64,000 nucleotides of DNA from Galaxea fascicularis. Lineage: Eukaryota; Cnidaria; Anthozoa; Scleractinia; Euphylliidae. The stretch spans positions 17,277,647 through 17,341,646 of the forward strand of contig OX419343.1 of assembly GCA_948470475.1 (NCBI GenBank), read 5' to 3'. Every line of letters begins with the position of its first letter. Position 1 is the first letter of the stretch. This document shows positions 55,300 through 64,000 of this stretch, piece after piece. The notes beneath the pieces are model-generated. The model made no database searches. It was not told where the DNA came from and was given only the letters and a program-made list of their open reading frames with translations. The position numbers and the translations under genes are program-made.

Positions 55300-57337
55300 G
55301 CCAAGTATATGCACCTTCGTGCCCAATAGTTTGCTTTGGACATTTTATCAGTTCTAGGCTTTTGCAGTGGTGCGCAGCGAAGTAGGTTTGCTTCTGTGAC
55401 GAAACGCATCGCGGCATGGGCTACTGAATGTGGAGACAAGCCCAAGAGGTGGTTATATTGCTTTCTGTTAACGTGTAATAACTGGTAATACTTTATAAAA
55501 CAATTATCCTGCTCTGATTTGAGCCAACTCGGCCTACGGCCTTGTCGGCGGTTTCAGGCGAACTTTCGCAGAATAATACGGGCTGTTTAAAGTAAGGCCT
55601 GAACAAGCCGTTCACGCAATGAAGATAGTCCACAGTTATTGTGAAAGTTGTCTACCATATACCAAGTCTATTAGACATTTCTAGGTTCTCTTCTCGGTCA
55701 AACACTGCGGTGGCTGCTTACGAGAGCGTATACTGTAATTTCGCCTGCGCTCATAACGTGACGAGACGTTTACCTGTTGTAAGGTGCTGTTTCCGGTTCA
55801 AAAGGAGTTTAACACTCGGAAGCCCTTAAAATTCATTGATTAGTATTGGCATCTTCCAGTCAAAACACAGTATCAGACTGCAGTCATATAAAGTCTTCAC
55901 ACAGCATGGTAAAATTGCGAATATTATAAGAATTAGGCGAAGTGCCCTTGGCAATGAAAGACTGGAAAAGTTATATAACCTTCAGCCCCTCAGTGATAAA
56001 AACGTGTTTAGATCGTACTGAGAAACCAAACAGCAGCGTGTAGAAAAAGCGCTTGAAAAAAAAAAAAAGAAACAAAACAAGAGGGAAAAAGGAAACAATA
56101 ATTTATTTACAAAAACATTAAAAAAATACGTCAACCAGCCAATATAAACTCTTTATTTGTGTTTTTCGCAACATTGAAAAACTTCAGTTTCTCATTTTCT
56201 GTTTTGGCCCTCTTAACCTTAAAACGCGCAGAAAAGCATCTTTATTACCACAGGGAATCTACGACTTATTTATCCAGTTCGCGAAAATTTTATAATATTG
56301 CTCAAAAAGCGTGAGAAGAGAAGAGAAATATCAAATGAAATCCACGTCAAACAACGATCAGCGCGTATTCCAATAAGGAAGCCATTCACCGTCAACTGCG
56401 GCCCGGTCAGAGATCAAAGCAGATCAAAACCTTGGACGTACGTGACACTTCCCACAGAAATAACTTTTCTAAGTTTCATTGTGCTGACAATGAAAAATAC
56501 CAAAGAAAGCAAAAGCGTTGTATTTTGCTCAAGATTTATGCAAATAAAAGACTGTAAAATTTCAAACAGACTTTCTAACAAACGGCGTTGTTAAAGATTC
56601 AAAGAGTGTGCCACAGTGGCATTCTTGCAAAAGTAGTTGACATGTTAGCTTCGCTCTACCTTGGCAGTTTTCGTTGCAAACCGGCCTCTAAATAAACAGC
56701 ATCGTACTTTATTCTGGAATATTTGTCATCTTCATTCATTTCGCTTCACCAGCAAGAAATCACTTTCATCTGGTAAAATCCTCATCTAATCTCCGCAGAA
56801 TAACATGAAAATCATGACACGTTTGCAGACATTTAAATGATGTTTGTTCGTTATTGTTTGTTAATAGCATGTGCGCAGTAGCATTGTATAAGAGCTCCGG
56901 AAACGATTACTGAACCAGTGCTTTACCTAAAGTTCGTGCTTCATTTGCATAAAGCCAATAGGAGCGTGGCTGCCGCACGCTAAACAAATCTTCGCCTCTG
57001 TTCTCTCGTTGATTATAATAGTTGTCTAAAGGACAAGTTTGTGGGTTTGTTTTACCATGCTTTTGTATCCTTGATACCATATAATTCATTGTTATGGCTG
57101 CGTTACTTTGGAGTTGTCAGCAGTTCATTTGTGTTCATTCGCGGGAAAACGCCATCACAAAGAACAGCCATTCGATTGGTCACTCATGCACAACTGATGT
57201 CACAAGTGGCGCCATCTCCCGTGTTATTGACATTTGTAACTTGCCTCCCAGAAGTCAAACAGCCAACCACTTTTGTTTGGTAACCTAAAACTCTCTCGTC
57301 GAGGCGTTCTCGTACTCAAGAATTTCCTGGACGCATA
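55300..57337. other. Intergenic stretch upstream of the sclerostin-like gene
   Basis: No recognisable gene or delimited repeat. It contains a poly-A run at about 56058 and AT-rich stretches. The open frame at 56298-56594 has basic composition but no motif. The last few hundred bases are the presumed promoter of the next gene; no TATA box is obvious. Confidence 0.4.
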
Positions 57338-58065
57338 ATGACTTTATTTTCAACCCGTTGGCATCGGAATTTCGTCGTCTTGGTTCTAATTTGTATCTGT
57401 TCGGATGGAAGCGCTGCCCGTCAAAACGCGCAGGAAAACGAGCAGAATGAAGCGTTCACAGAATCGACACCGCGTGTAACAACAAACAGCACAGCTGGCC
57501 TTACAACAGTACCCGAGGAAGCGAGCTTTGAATTAGAGCAGCCACGTAAAACTTCAGGTAAGACTTATTTCACGGACATTAAAACACTCTGAAATATGTT
57601 AGTGAACGTGTAAGTCACATGTGTTCCAACCTGTTTACCAATAAATATTCTCTCGCAGAGTTTTCATTCAGCCGCGTTTTGGCGCGTGTCTTAAGCCATG
57701 AGCGATTAAAACAGGCTGAAAAGTCATTTATGTATTGTTCCTTTGCAGACATTCTCAATCTCGGATGCGCTGGAATCCGGATTCGCAGATACGTATCGAA
57801 TGGCTTTTGTACAAGCAGGAGACCGATCCGGGACACAATCTGCGACGGAGAATGCGTGGCAATGGATGAGCTTCCCTGGTTCCCGGATTATTCCAAAATT
57901 ATAAGTCGTCATAAAAGAGAGTGGCGTTGTGTCGCGGATGAAACACGGAGTAAAAAAGTGACCGTTCACTGCAACGACGGGACAAAAAGAAGATACGAAG
58001 TGCGAGTTGTTCGGTCGTGCAAGTGCAAGAGGTACACACACAAACAGAACCAAACGAACCCTTGA
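57338..58065 (+). CDS. Sclerostin/SOSTDC1-like secreted cystine-knot protein
   Basis: Two exons, 57338-57557 and 57749-58065, joined in phase 1 by a GTAAGA donor and a TTTGCAG acceptor; 178 aa. Residues 1-27 are a signal peptide (FVVLVLICICSDGSAA). About 28-73 is a Ser/Thr/Glu-rich spacer with one NST N-glycosylation site. About 80-170 is a C-terminal cystine knot with eight cysteines: C80, C94, C105, C109 (CDGEC), C134 (EWRC), C148, C164 and C166 (SCKCKRYT). The spacing and the EWRCV.DETR..., C.DGT and SCKCKRYT blocks match vertebrate SOSTDC1/sclerostin closely. Those proteins bind BMPs and/or LRP5/6 to inhibit BMP and Wnt signalling; the same role here is inferred. Confidence 0.93.
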
Positions 58066-58092
58066 TACACGGTCGCAGCTCTCTTCACAAAC

Positions 58093-58098
58093 AATAAA
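58093..58098 (+). terminator. Candidate polyadenylation signal of the sclerostin-like gene
   Basis: AATAAA lies 28 bases after the stop codon, a typical distance for a compact 3' UTR. Another AATAAA follows at about 58919. Confidence 0.5.
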
Positions 58099-58099
58099 G

Positions 58100-60099
58100 A
58101 ACAAAAATCTACAATGAAGAACAGATGTCAAAAGGCATACCCACAAAGATGGACGGCAAACATTCCTTCATTATGCAGCTTTCGAATGTAACATAGAGTT
58201 GTACAAAGTTTCCGTCAAGGTTTTAAATTAAATTAAACCCGTCAAGGTAAGGGACGGAGAGCGATTCAAAAGCCGTTAGCTTGTGGTGTTCGTTTCGCTC
58301 ATTTAAAATTTGTATAAATTTTCTGTCATGTTCTGTGAATAATATTTGCAGCTGACAATATCGAGATTCTGTATGAATGCCGAATGCAGCGACAGTTTAT
58401 GTCTTGTTGGAGCTTGGAAATTCAATAACATAACACGTGCATTCCACATGGCATTCCATATGAAGTCCTGGAAAACTACACAACTAGCAAAACTACGTGA
58501 GCGTCGAGTTTACCAAGGCTTGATAAGTTTTAGTCTACAAAAAATTGTTCCTGTTATTTGTGTTCATTGTTTATCAATTCTTCGCAAAGGGAAGTACGTT
58601 GTTTTTTAACCTGCCGTGTTCTAGTTTCAACCAAAGCACTAAATTATGTATTCAGTACGATATAAAATACATATAAAAAGAGAAGTAAGGGTTAGATGTT
58701 GTGTCATGGAAATCACGATTCTTCAATACAGATCCTTCATGTAAATAAGTTCTGCTCCATAAATGGATTCCAAAAGTACTGTGAAGTATTAGGAAGTACG
58801 TTCCTTGGGGAACAATGATCAATTTTGTATTTAATTTTTTTTCTGTACCCTGTACAACAACTCGGTTGTACATATCGGCCCCGAAATCCAACGAGATAGT
58901 TAACACTCGGCAATATATAAATAAAGTTTACTAGACTATAACAATGGCTCTTTCATGAATCTCCATGGCGTTTTTATTCACAGCAATAATATCAGCTTAT
59001 TGTTCGTGGACAATACACACGTTGGATAAATAAATCTGCGAAGCCTCGAGTTTGATTGGTCAACTCGAATAATGGCCGCCATCCCTTCATTGAGGCTTAA
59101 CAAAAGCATCTTTTCGCTTGAGCGAGTCTCAAGCCCTACACAACACCAAGTTAGTACTTTCCATTCATCCAAGCTTTGTTAGCCCTGAGGCAAGATTTGT
59201 TAACAGATTAATTTCTTTGCTTTAAGTTCCTCTCTTTTGCATGAGGTCTAACGCTTGCTTGTACTTTTTCAAGCAGTTTTGAAATCGTATCATAGACCAT
59301 AAGGGGTTGTTTTGCGTCAATAATGCCACGGAAAAGCGCTTTATAAATGACGAGACCTATTTCAAGACGACCGAACGAGTGGGTACGACCGCAAAGTACG
59401 CTCGAAGCGTGCTCTGTGAGATTTGTTTTGTTGTTCCAACAGCACGTGGCGAGGGCGTTAATTATCCACAACAAAGCAGCGCACCTGGTCCTCGAGTTTA
59501 ACTGACCTGCCATGAATGAGTCCAACATGCTTCTGCGATCAATTTTCGGCGTTGATATGAAAAACTTGGCACCGTTACAATTACGCCCTTCAGTTACAAT
59601 GGTGAAAACAGTTCAAACTCCGGCGTTTATTTGGAAGTAAACAATGTACAATGTTTTATTACTATTTAATTATTCATCACATGTAATTTGCGGTGAAGTG
59701 TTGCCACGCACAAGTTGATTATTTGCAATGGTTTCTCTCTTTTGATTAATTACATGTTTTCAGTCTCTTAGGGTATTTTGTTAGAGGGTCAGTAACAATA
59801 GTTATGGCAAAACCACAAGTATTTCATTGCCAAGCGAACATTTTGCGTCACAAGAACCTTACTTTTTGCACGCTTTTGAAACAGACCATCGAGGCGGATA
59901 CTCTTCTACTTTTAGCCATTTAAGTTGTCGAAATAACCCTTCTTTTCGTCAAGTGCTTACTGTATGGCAATTACGTCAATGGTGTGATTCACCTTGAGTT
60001 ATATAGTGTTTGATTTGAGCAGTGCACGCGAGTAACGCTGCTTTATTCTGTCCTAGTCGACCATCTTACTTCAGACCTCCCGACATCTTATTTATCAAC
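58100..60099. other. Unassigned intergenic stretch
   Basis: No delimited repeat or RNA gene found. The longest open frame, minus strand 59208-59528 (106 codons, ending LMVYDTISKLLEKVQASVRP and a basic tail), has no recognised domain and is listed separately. Confidence 0.4.
59208..59528 (-). CDS. Unassigned 106-codon open frame
   Basis: It starts MLDSFMAGQLNSRTRCAALL and ends with a helical, basic segment. No motif, signal peptide or splice context points to a family. It could be an exon of an unseen gene or chance. Confidence 0.15.
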   Translation of the reverse strand: MLDSFMAGQLNSRTRCAALLWIINALATCCWNNKTNLTEHASSVLCGRTHSFGRLEIGLVIYKALFRGIIDAKQPLMVYDTISKLLEKVQASVRPHAKERNLKQRN

Positions 60100-60160
60100 A
60101 TGTCACATCTTTCAAACTTTGCTGCCGCAGCTTCCAGAAAGAGTCGAGGTCAAAATGGGA
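60100..60160 (+). CDS. Candidate first coding exon of an unknown gene
   Basis: The ATG (context AACATGT) opens MSHLSNFAAAASRKSRGQNG and is followed by a consensus donor (GGGA then GTAAGA). No matching downstream exon was identified with confidence before 64000, so the gene, if real, continues outside or has a very short second exon. Confidence 0.25.
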
Positions 60161-61011
60161 GTAAGAACGTTTTGGAGGTTATCGTATTAAAACACCAGTT
60201 TGTTACAAATGTAACATACTGAGCTTTATCAACACGATCTCATCAACTTAACGAAAGGAAAAAAGAACGCAAATGAGTCATAATTGTACCGTAGTTAACA
60301 TATTATCGGATATATCAAACCCGAGTGTGTTTCACAATAACACAACTTGTTAAAAAAGTTGACCAGGATAGAGGTTGTCATTTTCTCGTCAACGATTCAC
60401 CAGGACAGCTGTAAGAACGCTCAACTATTATTCCCAGTATACCATATTCAGTTTTGCAAACCGACTCAACTTTTCCATATAATGTAAAGAGAGGTGTTAG
60501 TTGGCGTGCCGGATTCGTTTTGATACAAAGACTATCTATCTAGTGCAATTGTAAATCGCTAATATTGTTTTTACTTTATCTTTTTTATCGAAAGCTCATG
60601 ATATTGCCCCGCATCAGAAGTGTATGGTCGGTTAAGGCCAATGTTAAGGTGGACGTTTTCAGAATCTTTCGCAAACTGTAACAGACACGAAAACTGTATC
60701 ACAGCTAAAGCTGGTCTTAATTTGAACTTTTAAAACTCACAGCCGCCGTATATCGAACTTCCAGAAAGTTACAATTTATATTTGAGCTCTTTACTCGTGT
60801 AATCGGGTGTCATGTTCAATATTCTCTTTGAAACATCGTGGAATTAGACCTGGAAAACTTGTTGAAATGTTTGCAAACTTCGAATATCACATAAGGTCGT
60901 TCAAGTGCTGCACGTGCTTGCGTTTGAAGTCGAAAAAATCCAGCACGAAACTGTCCCACGACTATGAGGTATCAAGCAATGAAAATATGAATCTTGCCGG
61001 TGGGATGTAGC

Positions 61012-61200
61012 TTAGTGTGACAAGAATACCTCACAAATTTATGTGTCTACTAAGCTGGAAGCCACACATAGGGGCAATGGCCACGTGGTAGCGGGCATAA
61101 CTCCTTAAATCTACCAAATAAAGTTTGAGCTCGAGCTTAGCTCGAGCATAAGCAGCCATGGACAACTGCTTCGGCTTTATTTAGACCTCGTCAGCATAGC
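61012..61200. repeat. Single unit of the 28345-29165 repeat family
   Basis: Shares GTGACAAGAATACCTCACAA, CCACGTGGTAGCGGGCAT, AAATCTACCAAATAAAGTTT and AGCAGCCATGGACAACTG with the composite foldback. A small tandem AGCTCGAGC duplication interrupts it near 61130. Confidence 0.75.
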
Positions 61201-61447
61201 ATAGTTAAAGTGCTTATCACCCCTACCTAATGATAATGAATTCCGATAATTTATGTCTACCAAAGATGCTCTGTGAAGAAATAAACCTTATTCTGTCCTT
61301 TGACTTCTTTTTATCAGAGGGCAAAACCCCCTGAAAAACTCATTTTTTCCGCCATTTTGAATTCAAAAAGGAGCAATCCAAAGCCTGGGAACTAACAAGC
61401 TTGTGACGTCAACCCGGTATCTTTACCTTCGCTCACCAGAAGGAAAT

Positions 61448-61720
61448 ATGCCGGAAAGGTGTGTTGCTGGGGGATGTTCTGCCTTTCCAGGTGTGCAGAA
61501 AAGTATAATTCTTCACGCTGTATCTTTCTTCGGTGATGCCCGTCCCGAGGCGAAAAAACGTAGAAAGAACTGGGTGGATATATCCAGGGATATAGTTGCA
61601 GTGTATTCTGAATCAACAGAACATCAACAGAACGCTTATCTCGGAGTCGGATTGACTTTCAGACATTTTGTCAGCCAAAATCGTTCGCCTCAGGTGGATT
61701 TCTCACTGAATCGCTTATAG
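61448..61720 (+). pseudogene. Truncated THAP-domain-like fragment
   Basis: The ATG opens MPERCVAGGCSAFPGVQKSI, then LHAVSFFGDARPEAKKRRK and NWVD. The Cys-Val-Ala-Gly-Gly-Cys start, the HxxPF-like block and the basic K/R-W segment are the N-terminal half of an invertebrate THAP zinc finger. The second half (downstream Cys and His, AVPTIF-type box) is absent; the frame continues as unrelated sequence. THAP fingers occur in host DNA-binding proteins and transposases, so this may be an exon or a transposon relic. Confidence 0.5.
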
Positions 61721-62147
61721 TTTTAGTTGTTCGTATGTTGTGGAGATACCGGGTGACGTCACGACTGATACTGGTGCCAGACTTCTTTGTGCGCGGTTTT
61801 AGCTTCGAAAACCTTGATTTCGATTGCGTTTTAAAAATCACAGAGCGCTTCTAATCCAGTTTTTTTTTTTTCGTTTTTTTTTTACCATGTCTAATTTTCA
61901 GAAAAAAAGAAACCGGCTAGGGGTGATAGGCACTTTAACACCCAGGATCAAGTTCCCAAATGAACAAAACAACCAATGGAAATGTGAAGCAATGAAATGT
62001 CAACCTCTGGCTAATAGAAGTAAAAATAGATGTAAAATTACAGAACAAGGTTGTTCGTGTAGTCAGTGATGTTCCTTTGATGGAACCAATTACTCCTCAT
62101 TATGTATCTCAAGGTCTGCTGAAATTTCCTGATACTGTTCCACTTAA

Positions 62148-62993
62148 GGGGGGAAACTCTTAACTACAAACCTGTTGCTAAGGACGCTTACATTGCCGAC
62201 TGCAAACATAAACTCCAGCGGTAATCTGCACAATGCGGGTTGCCGGTCGGACTGCCGCCAAAATGGCGGGAAATATAAATCTTGTAAACAAAATAAAATT
62301 GTAAAAAACTTTGTCTGTTGCAACGTTTCGTTTTCTTGAGGTTTCTGGGCTAATCGGGTTAAAAGTATGCCCAGGCACCAGAAAAAGGCAGTATTGGCTT
62401 CTTCAGCAAACTCTGTCCGAACTCGTCCCCGTAGCCGTCGTTGCTCTTGTCCAGCGGAACGCAAAAAAAGATGGCAGAAAATTAGCTTACGACGCATGCG
62501 CTGGTAGTTACCAGTCCCAAACGGTCAAAAAGAACGAAAAAAGCTTAAAACTCGATAGAACAACTTCTTCGGTGATATTTTTTGGGCGAAGACGAAAGAT
62601 CAAAACATTCTCTATAATACCACGTATCGATTTTCCGTTTTATCTCTCAACACAAACGCAATCAAACAAAGTGTGTTAAAAACTCCCTTCAAAGCAGGGT
62701 AATTTTCGTCATAAGCACAATTTCAACAAATCCTTACGTCAAGACGTTCAAAACAATGCTCTCCGAACATTGGTATTGTATTCATTATTGTAAAAAGTCA
62801 ATAATTTGAGTTTTAGCGCTTTTTCTGCCAAGGTCACGTGACTTGCCAAATATGGCTGTCGTTCGGAAAAGTACAGGGGACCTTCTATAGAACATCTGTG
62901 TCCAAAGGGATTGTTCTTTGATATTCGGACATCAAAGATATGACGGGTAAAAGTTTTACATAGCAACAGGTTTGTAGTTAAGAATCTCCCCCC
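62148..62993. mobile_element. TTAA-flanked element, ends GGGGGGAAACTCTTAACTAC
   Basis: Left end GGGGGGAAACTCTTAACTAC then AAACCTGTTGCTA; the right end is the reverse complement of GGGGGGAGATTCTTAACTAC then AAACCTGTTGCTA. TTAA lies at 62144-62147 and 62994-62997. At 846 bp it contains overlapping frames of 117 codons (minus) and 122 codons (plus) without a recognisable transposase. Confidence 0.82.
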
Positions 62994-63275
62994 TTAACAA
63001 ATGTTTAGTTCTTATCTATGATTATTTAAACAATGGAAAGTTTCCCAGCTTACCCATTCTGTTTGTATCTGAGCTACATGATTGTGATACCGACCCGCCG
63101 TTCATCTTCTAATTAAACAACTAGTTATAAATTCATTCCGCAAATATACAAATGATAGTAAGTAAATGGTCTGATAATAATAAGTAAATAGTACTTTTAA
63201 TACCTAAATATAAGGGGTACAGTATTATTTATACTAGATGTGCTCCCTTCCTTCCTCTCTGAATATTAGTATAGG

Positions 63276-63430
63276 AAATCGCACGACCTCGAGTACAATT
63301 CGGGATTATAGGTACGAGTTATTTTGAAAAGCCTCAAAATTGCACGAGCCATTAGGCGAGTGCAATTTGAGAACTTTCAAAATCATAAGTATCTATTAAT
63401 CCCGAATTGTACGAGAAGGTCGTGCGATTT
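63276..63430. mobile_element. Foldback MITE, ends AAATCGCACGACCT
   Basis: AAATCGCACGACCT at the left is mirrored at the right by AGGTCGTGCGATTT. Further inside, GTACAATTCGGGATTA mirrors TAATCCCGAATTGTAC. It shares words with the insertion at 3520-3890. Confidence 0.8.
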
Positions 63431-63504
63431 TTGTGGCGAAAGGCCTTGTCGGAAGGCTTTCGCCACTATGTCATGGCGTTAAGAGAGTGAAAGCGTAAAG
63501 CCTA

Positions 63505-63723
63505 GTTCCCACTAGTGACATAACGATCATAATCATAATCATAAGCACGAACATAACGTTGTTATGTCGCTTATGTCTTAGTGGGAACATCTAGAAACAT
63601 AATCATAGGCGCCCGGCCTTATGATCAACATAATCATAATCATGAGAAAATGATCGACTATTTTCTTATGATTATGATTATGTCTTTGACTATGTCTATG
63701 TTGCTTTTCTTTGTAGTGGGAAC
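63505..63723. mobile_element. MITE, ends GTTCCCACTA, rich in CATAATCATAAT
   Basis: Inverted 10-bp ends GTTCCCACTA/TAGTGGGAAC. The interior consists of runs of ATAATCATAATCAT and the complementary ATGATTATGATTATG, so each half can pair with the other. A segment at 63565-63643 (TATGTCTTAGTGGGAACATC onward) is directly repeated at 63923-64000. Confidence 0.75.
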
Positions 63724-63829
63724 GCGAAAATCGTAACGACATAATGAGAAACATAATGACGCAACGGGGTCATTGTATTTTGCCCAGTGAAAGTCTAGGT
63801 CTAGTACTTTCGGGTCGGTTCATTTCAAA

Positions 63830-63875
63830 ATGGTGGCTAGGTTCGAGGAAAAGCTTGTGAGTGCAGTTGAAAACC
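63830..63875 (+). CDS. Possible 5' end of a MADF-like reading frame, cut by a MITE
   Basis: The ATG opens MVARFEEKLVSAVEN, which resembles the first helix of MADF/Myb-SANT-like domains, but the frame is cut after 46 bases by the next GTTCCCACTA end. Very short and tentative. Confidence 0.15.
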
Positions 63876-64000
63876 GTTCCCACTAGAACATAAGAAGCTT
63901 ATGATTATGATTATGATTATGCTTATGATCCTTATGTCTTAGTGGGAACATCTAGAAACATAATCATAGGCGCCCTTATGATCAACATAATCATAATCAT
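63876..64000. mobile_element. Second GTTCCCACTA MITE, runs off the window
   Basis: Starts GTTCCCACTAGAACATAAG, then ATGATTATGATTATG runs, then a near-identical copy of 63565-63643. The right end lies beyond the window. Confidence 0.7.

Noticed and set aside
62144..62679. 117- and 122-codon frames on opposite strands
   Set aside because: Both lie within a TTAA-flanked non-autonomous element, overlap each other and show no domain.

Overview
This is a piece of an animal nuclear genome, most likely an anthozoan cnidarian and probably a stony coral. Three things support that: intron-rich genes with GT-AG splice sites whose conceptual proteins are clearly metazoan, an AT-rich background, and a dense load of short non-autonomous DNA transposons, tRNA-derived SINEs and decayed LINEs. 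The species cannot be named from the sequence alone. No prokaryotic genes, operons or CRISPR arrays are present. Three protein-coding genes are well supported. (1) On the minus strand (18086 to 9144), an eight-exon gene encodes a secreted protein of about 714 aa with a signal peptide, a PA (protease-associated) domain and a two-part PNGase F-like region. (2) On the plus strand (32425 to 52840), a complete 24-exon ortholog of cullin-1 (CUL1) encodes about 770 aa; all exon phases match and the neddylation lysine is present. (3) On the plus strand (57338 to 58065), a two-exon gene encodes a 178-aa secreted cystine-knot protein of the sclerostin/SOSTDC1 type. Layout: 1-9143 is gene-free and full of decayed LINEs and MITEs. 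9144-18143 is the PNGase F-like gene. 18150-31900 is intergenic, with a diverged direct duplication (about 19.4-25.1 kb against 26.0-27.8 kb), SINEs, foldback repeats and a tRNA-like sequence inside a perfect inverted repeat. 31990-52840 is CUL1, whose introns hold many DNA-transposon remnants. 52841-57337 is intergenic with more repeats. 57338-58100 is the sclerostin-like gene. 58100-64000 is mostly unassigned, with a THAP-like fragment, several MITEs and two or three candidate first exons. The genes do not form a pathway: one acts in secretory or extracellular glycoprotein handling, one in SCF ubiquitin ligation, and one probably in extracellular BMP/Wnt antagonism. The most distinctive features are six unrelated inverted-repeat elements each bounded by TTAA (two sharing one TTAA), two elements with intact 8-bp hAT-type target duplications, and the tRNA-like core inside a 74-bp perfect inverted repeat. 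I found no new multi-gene system.
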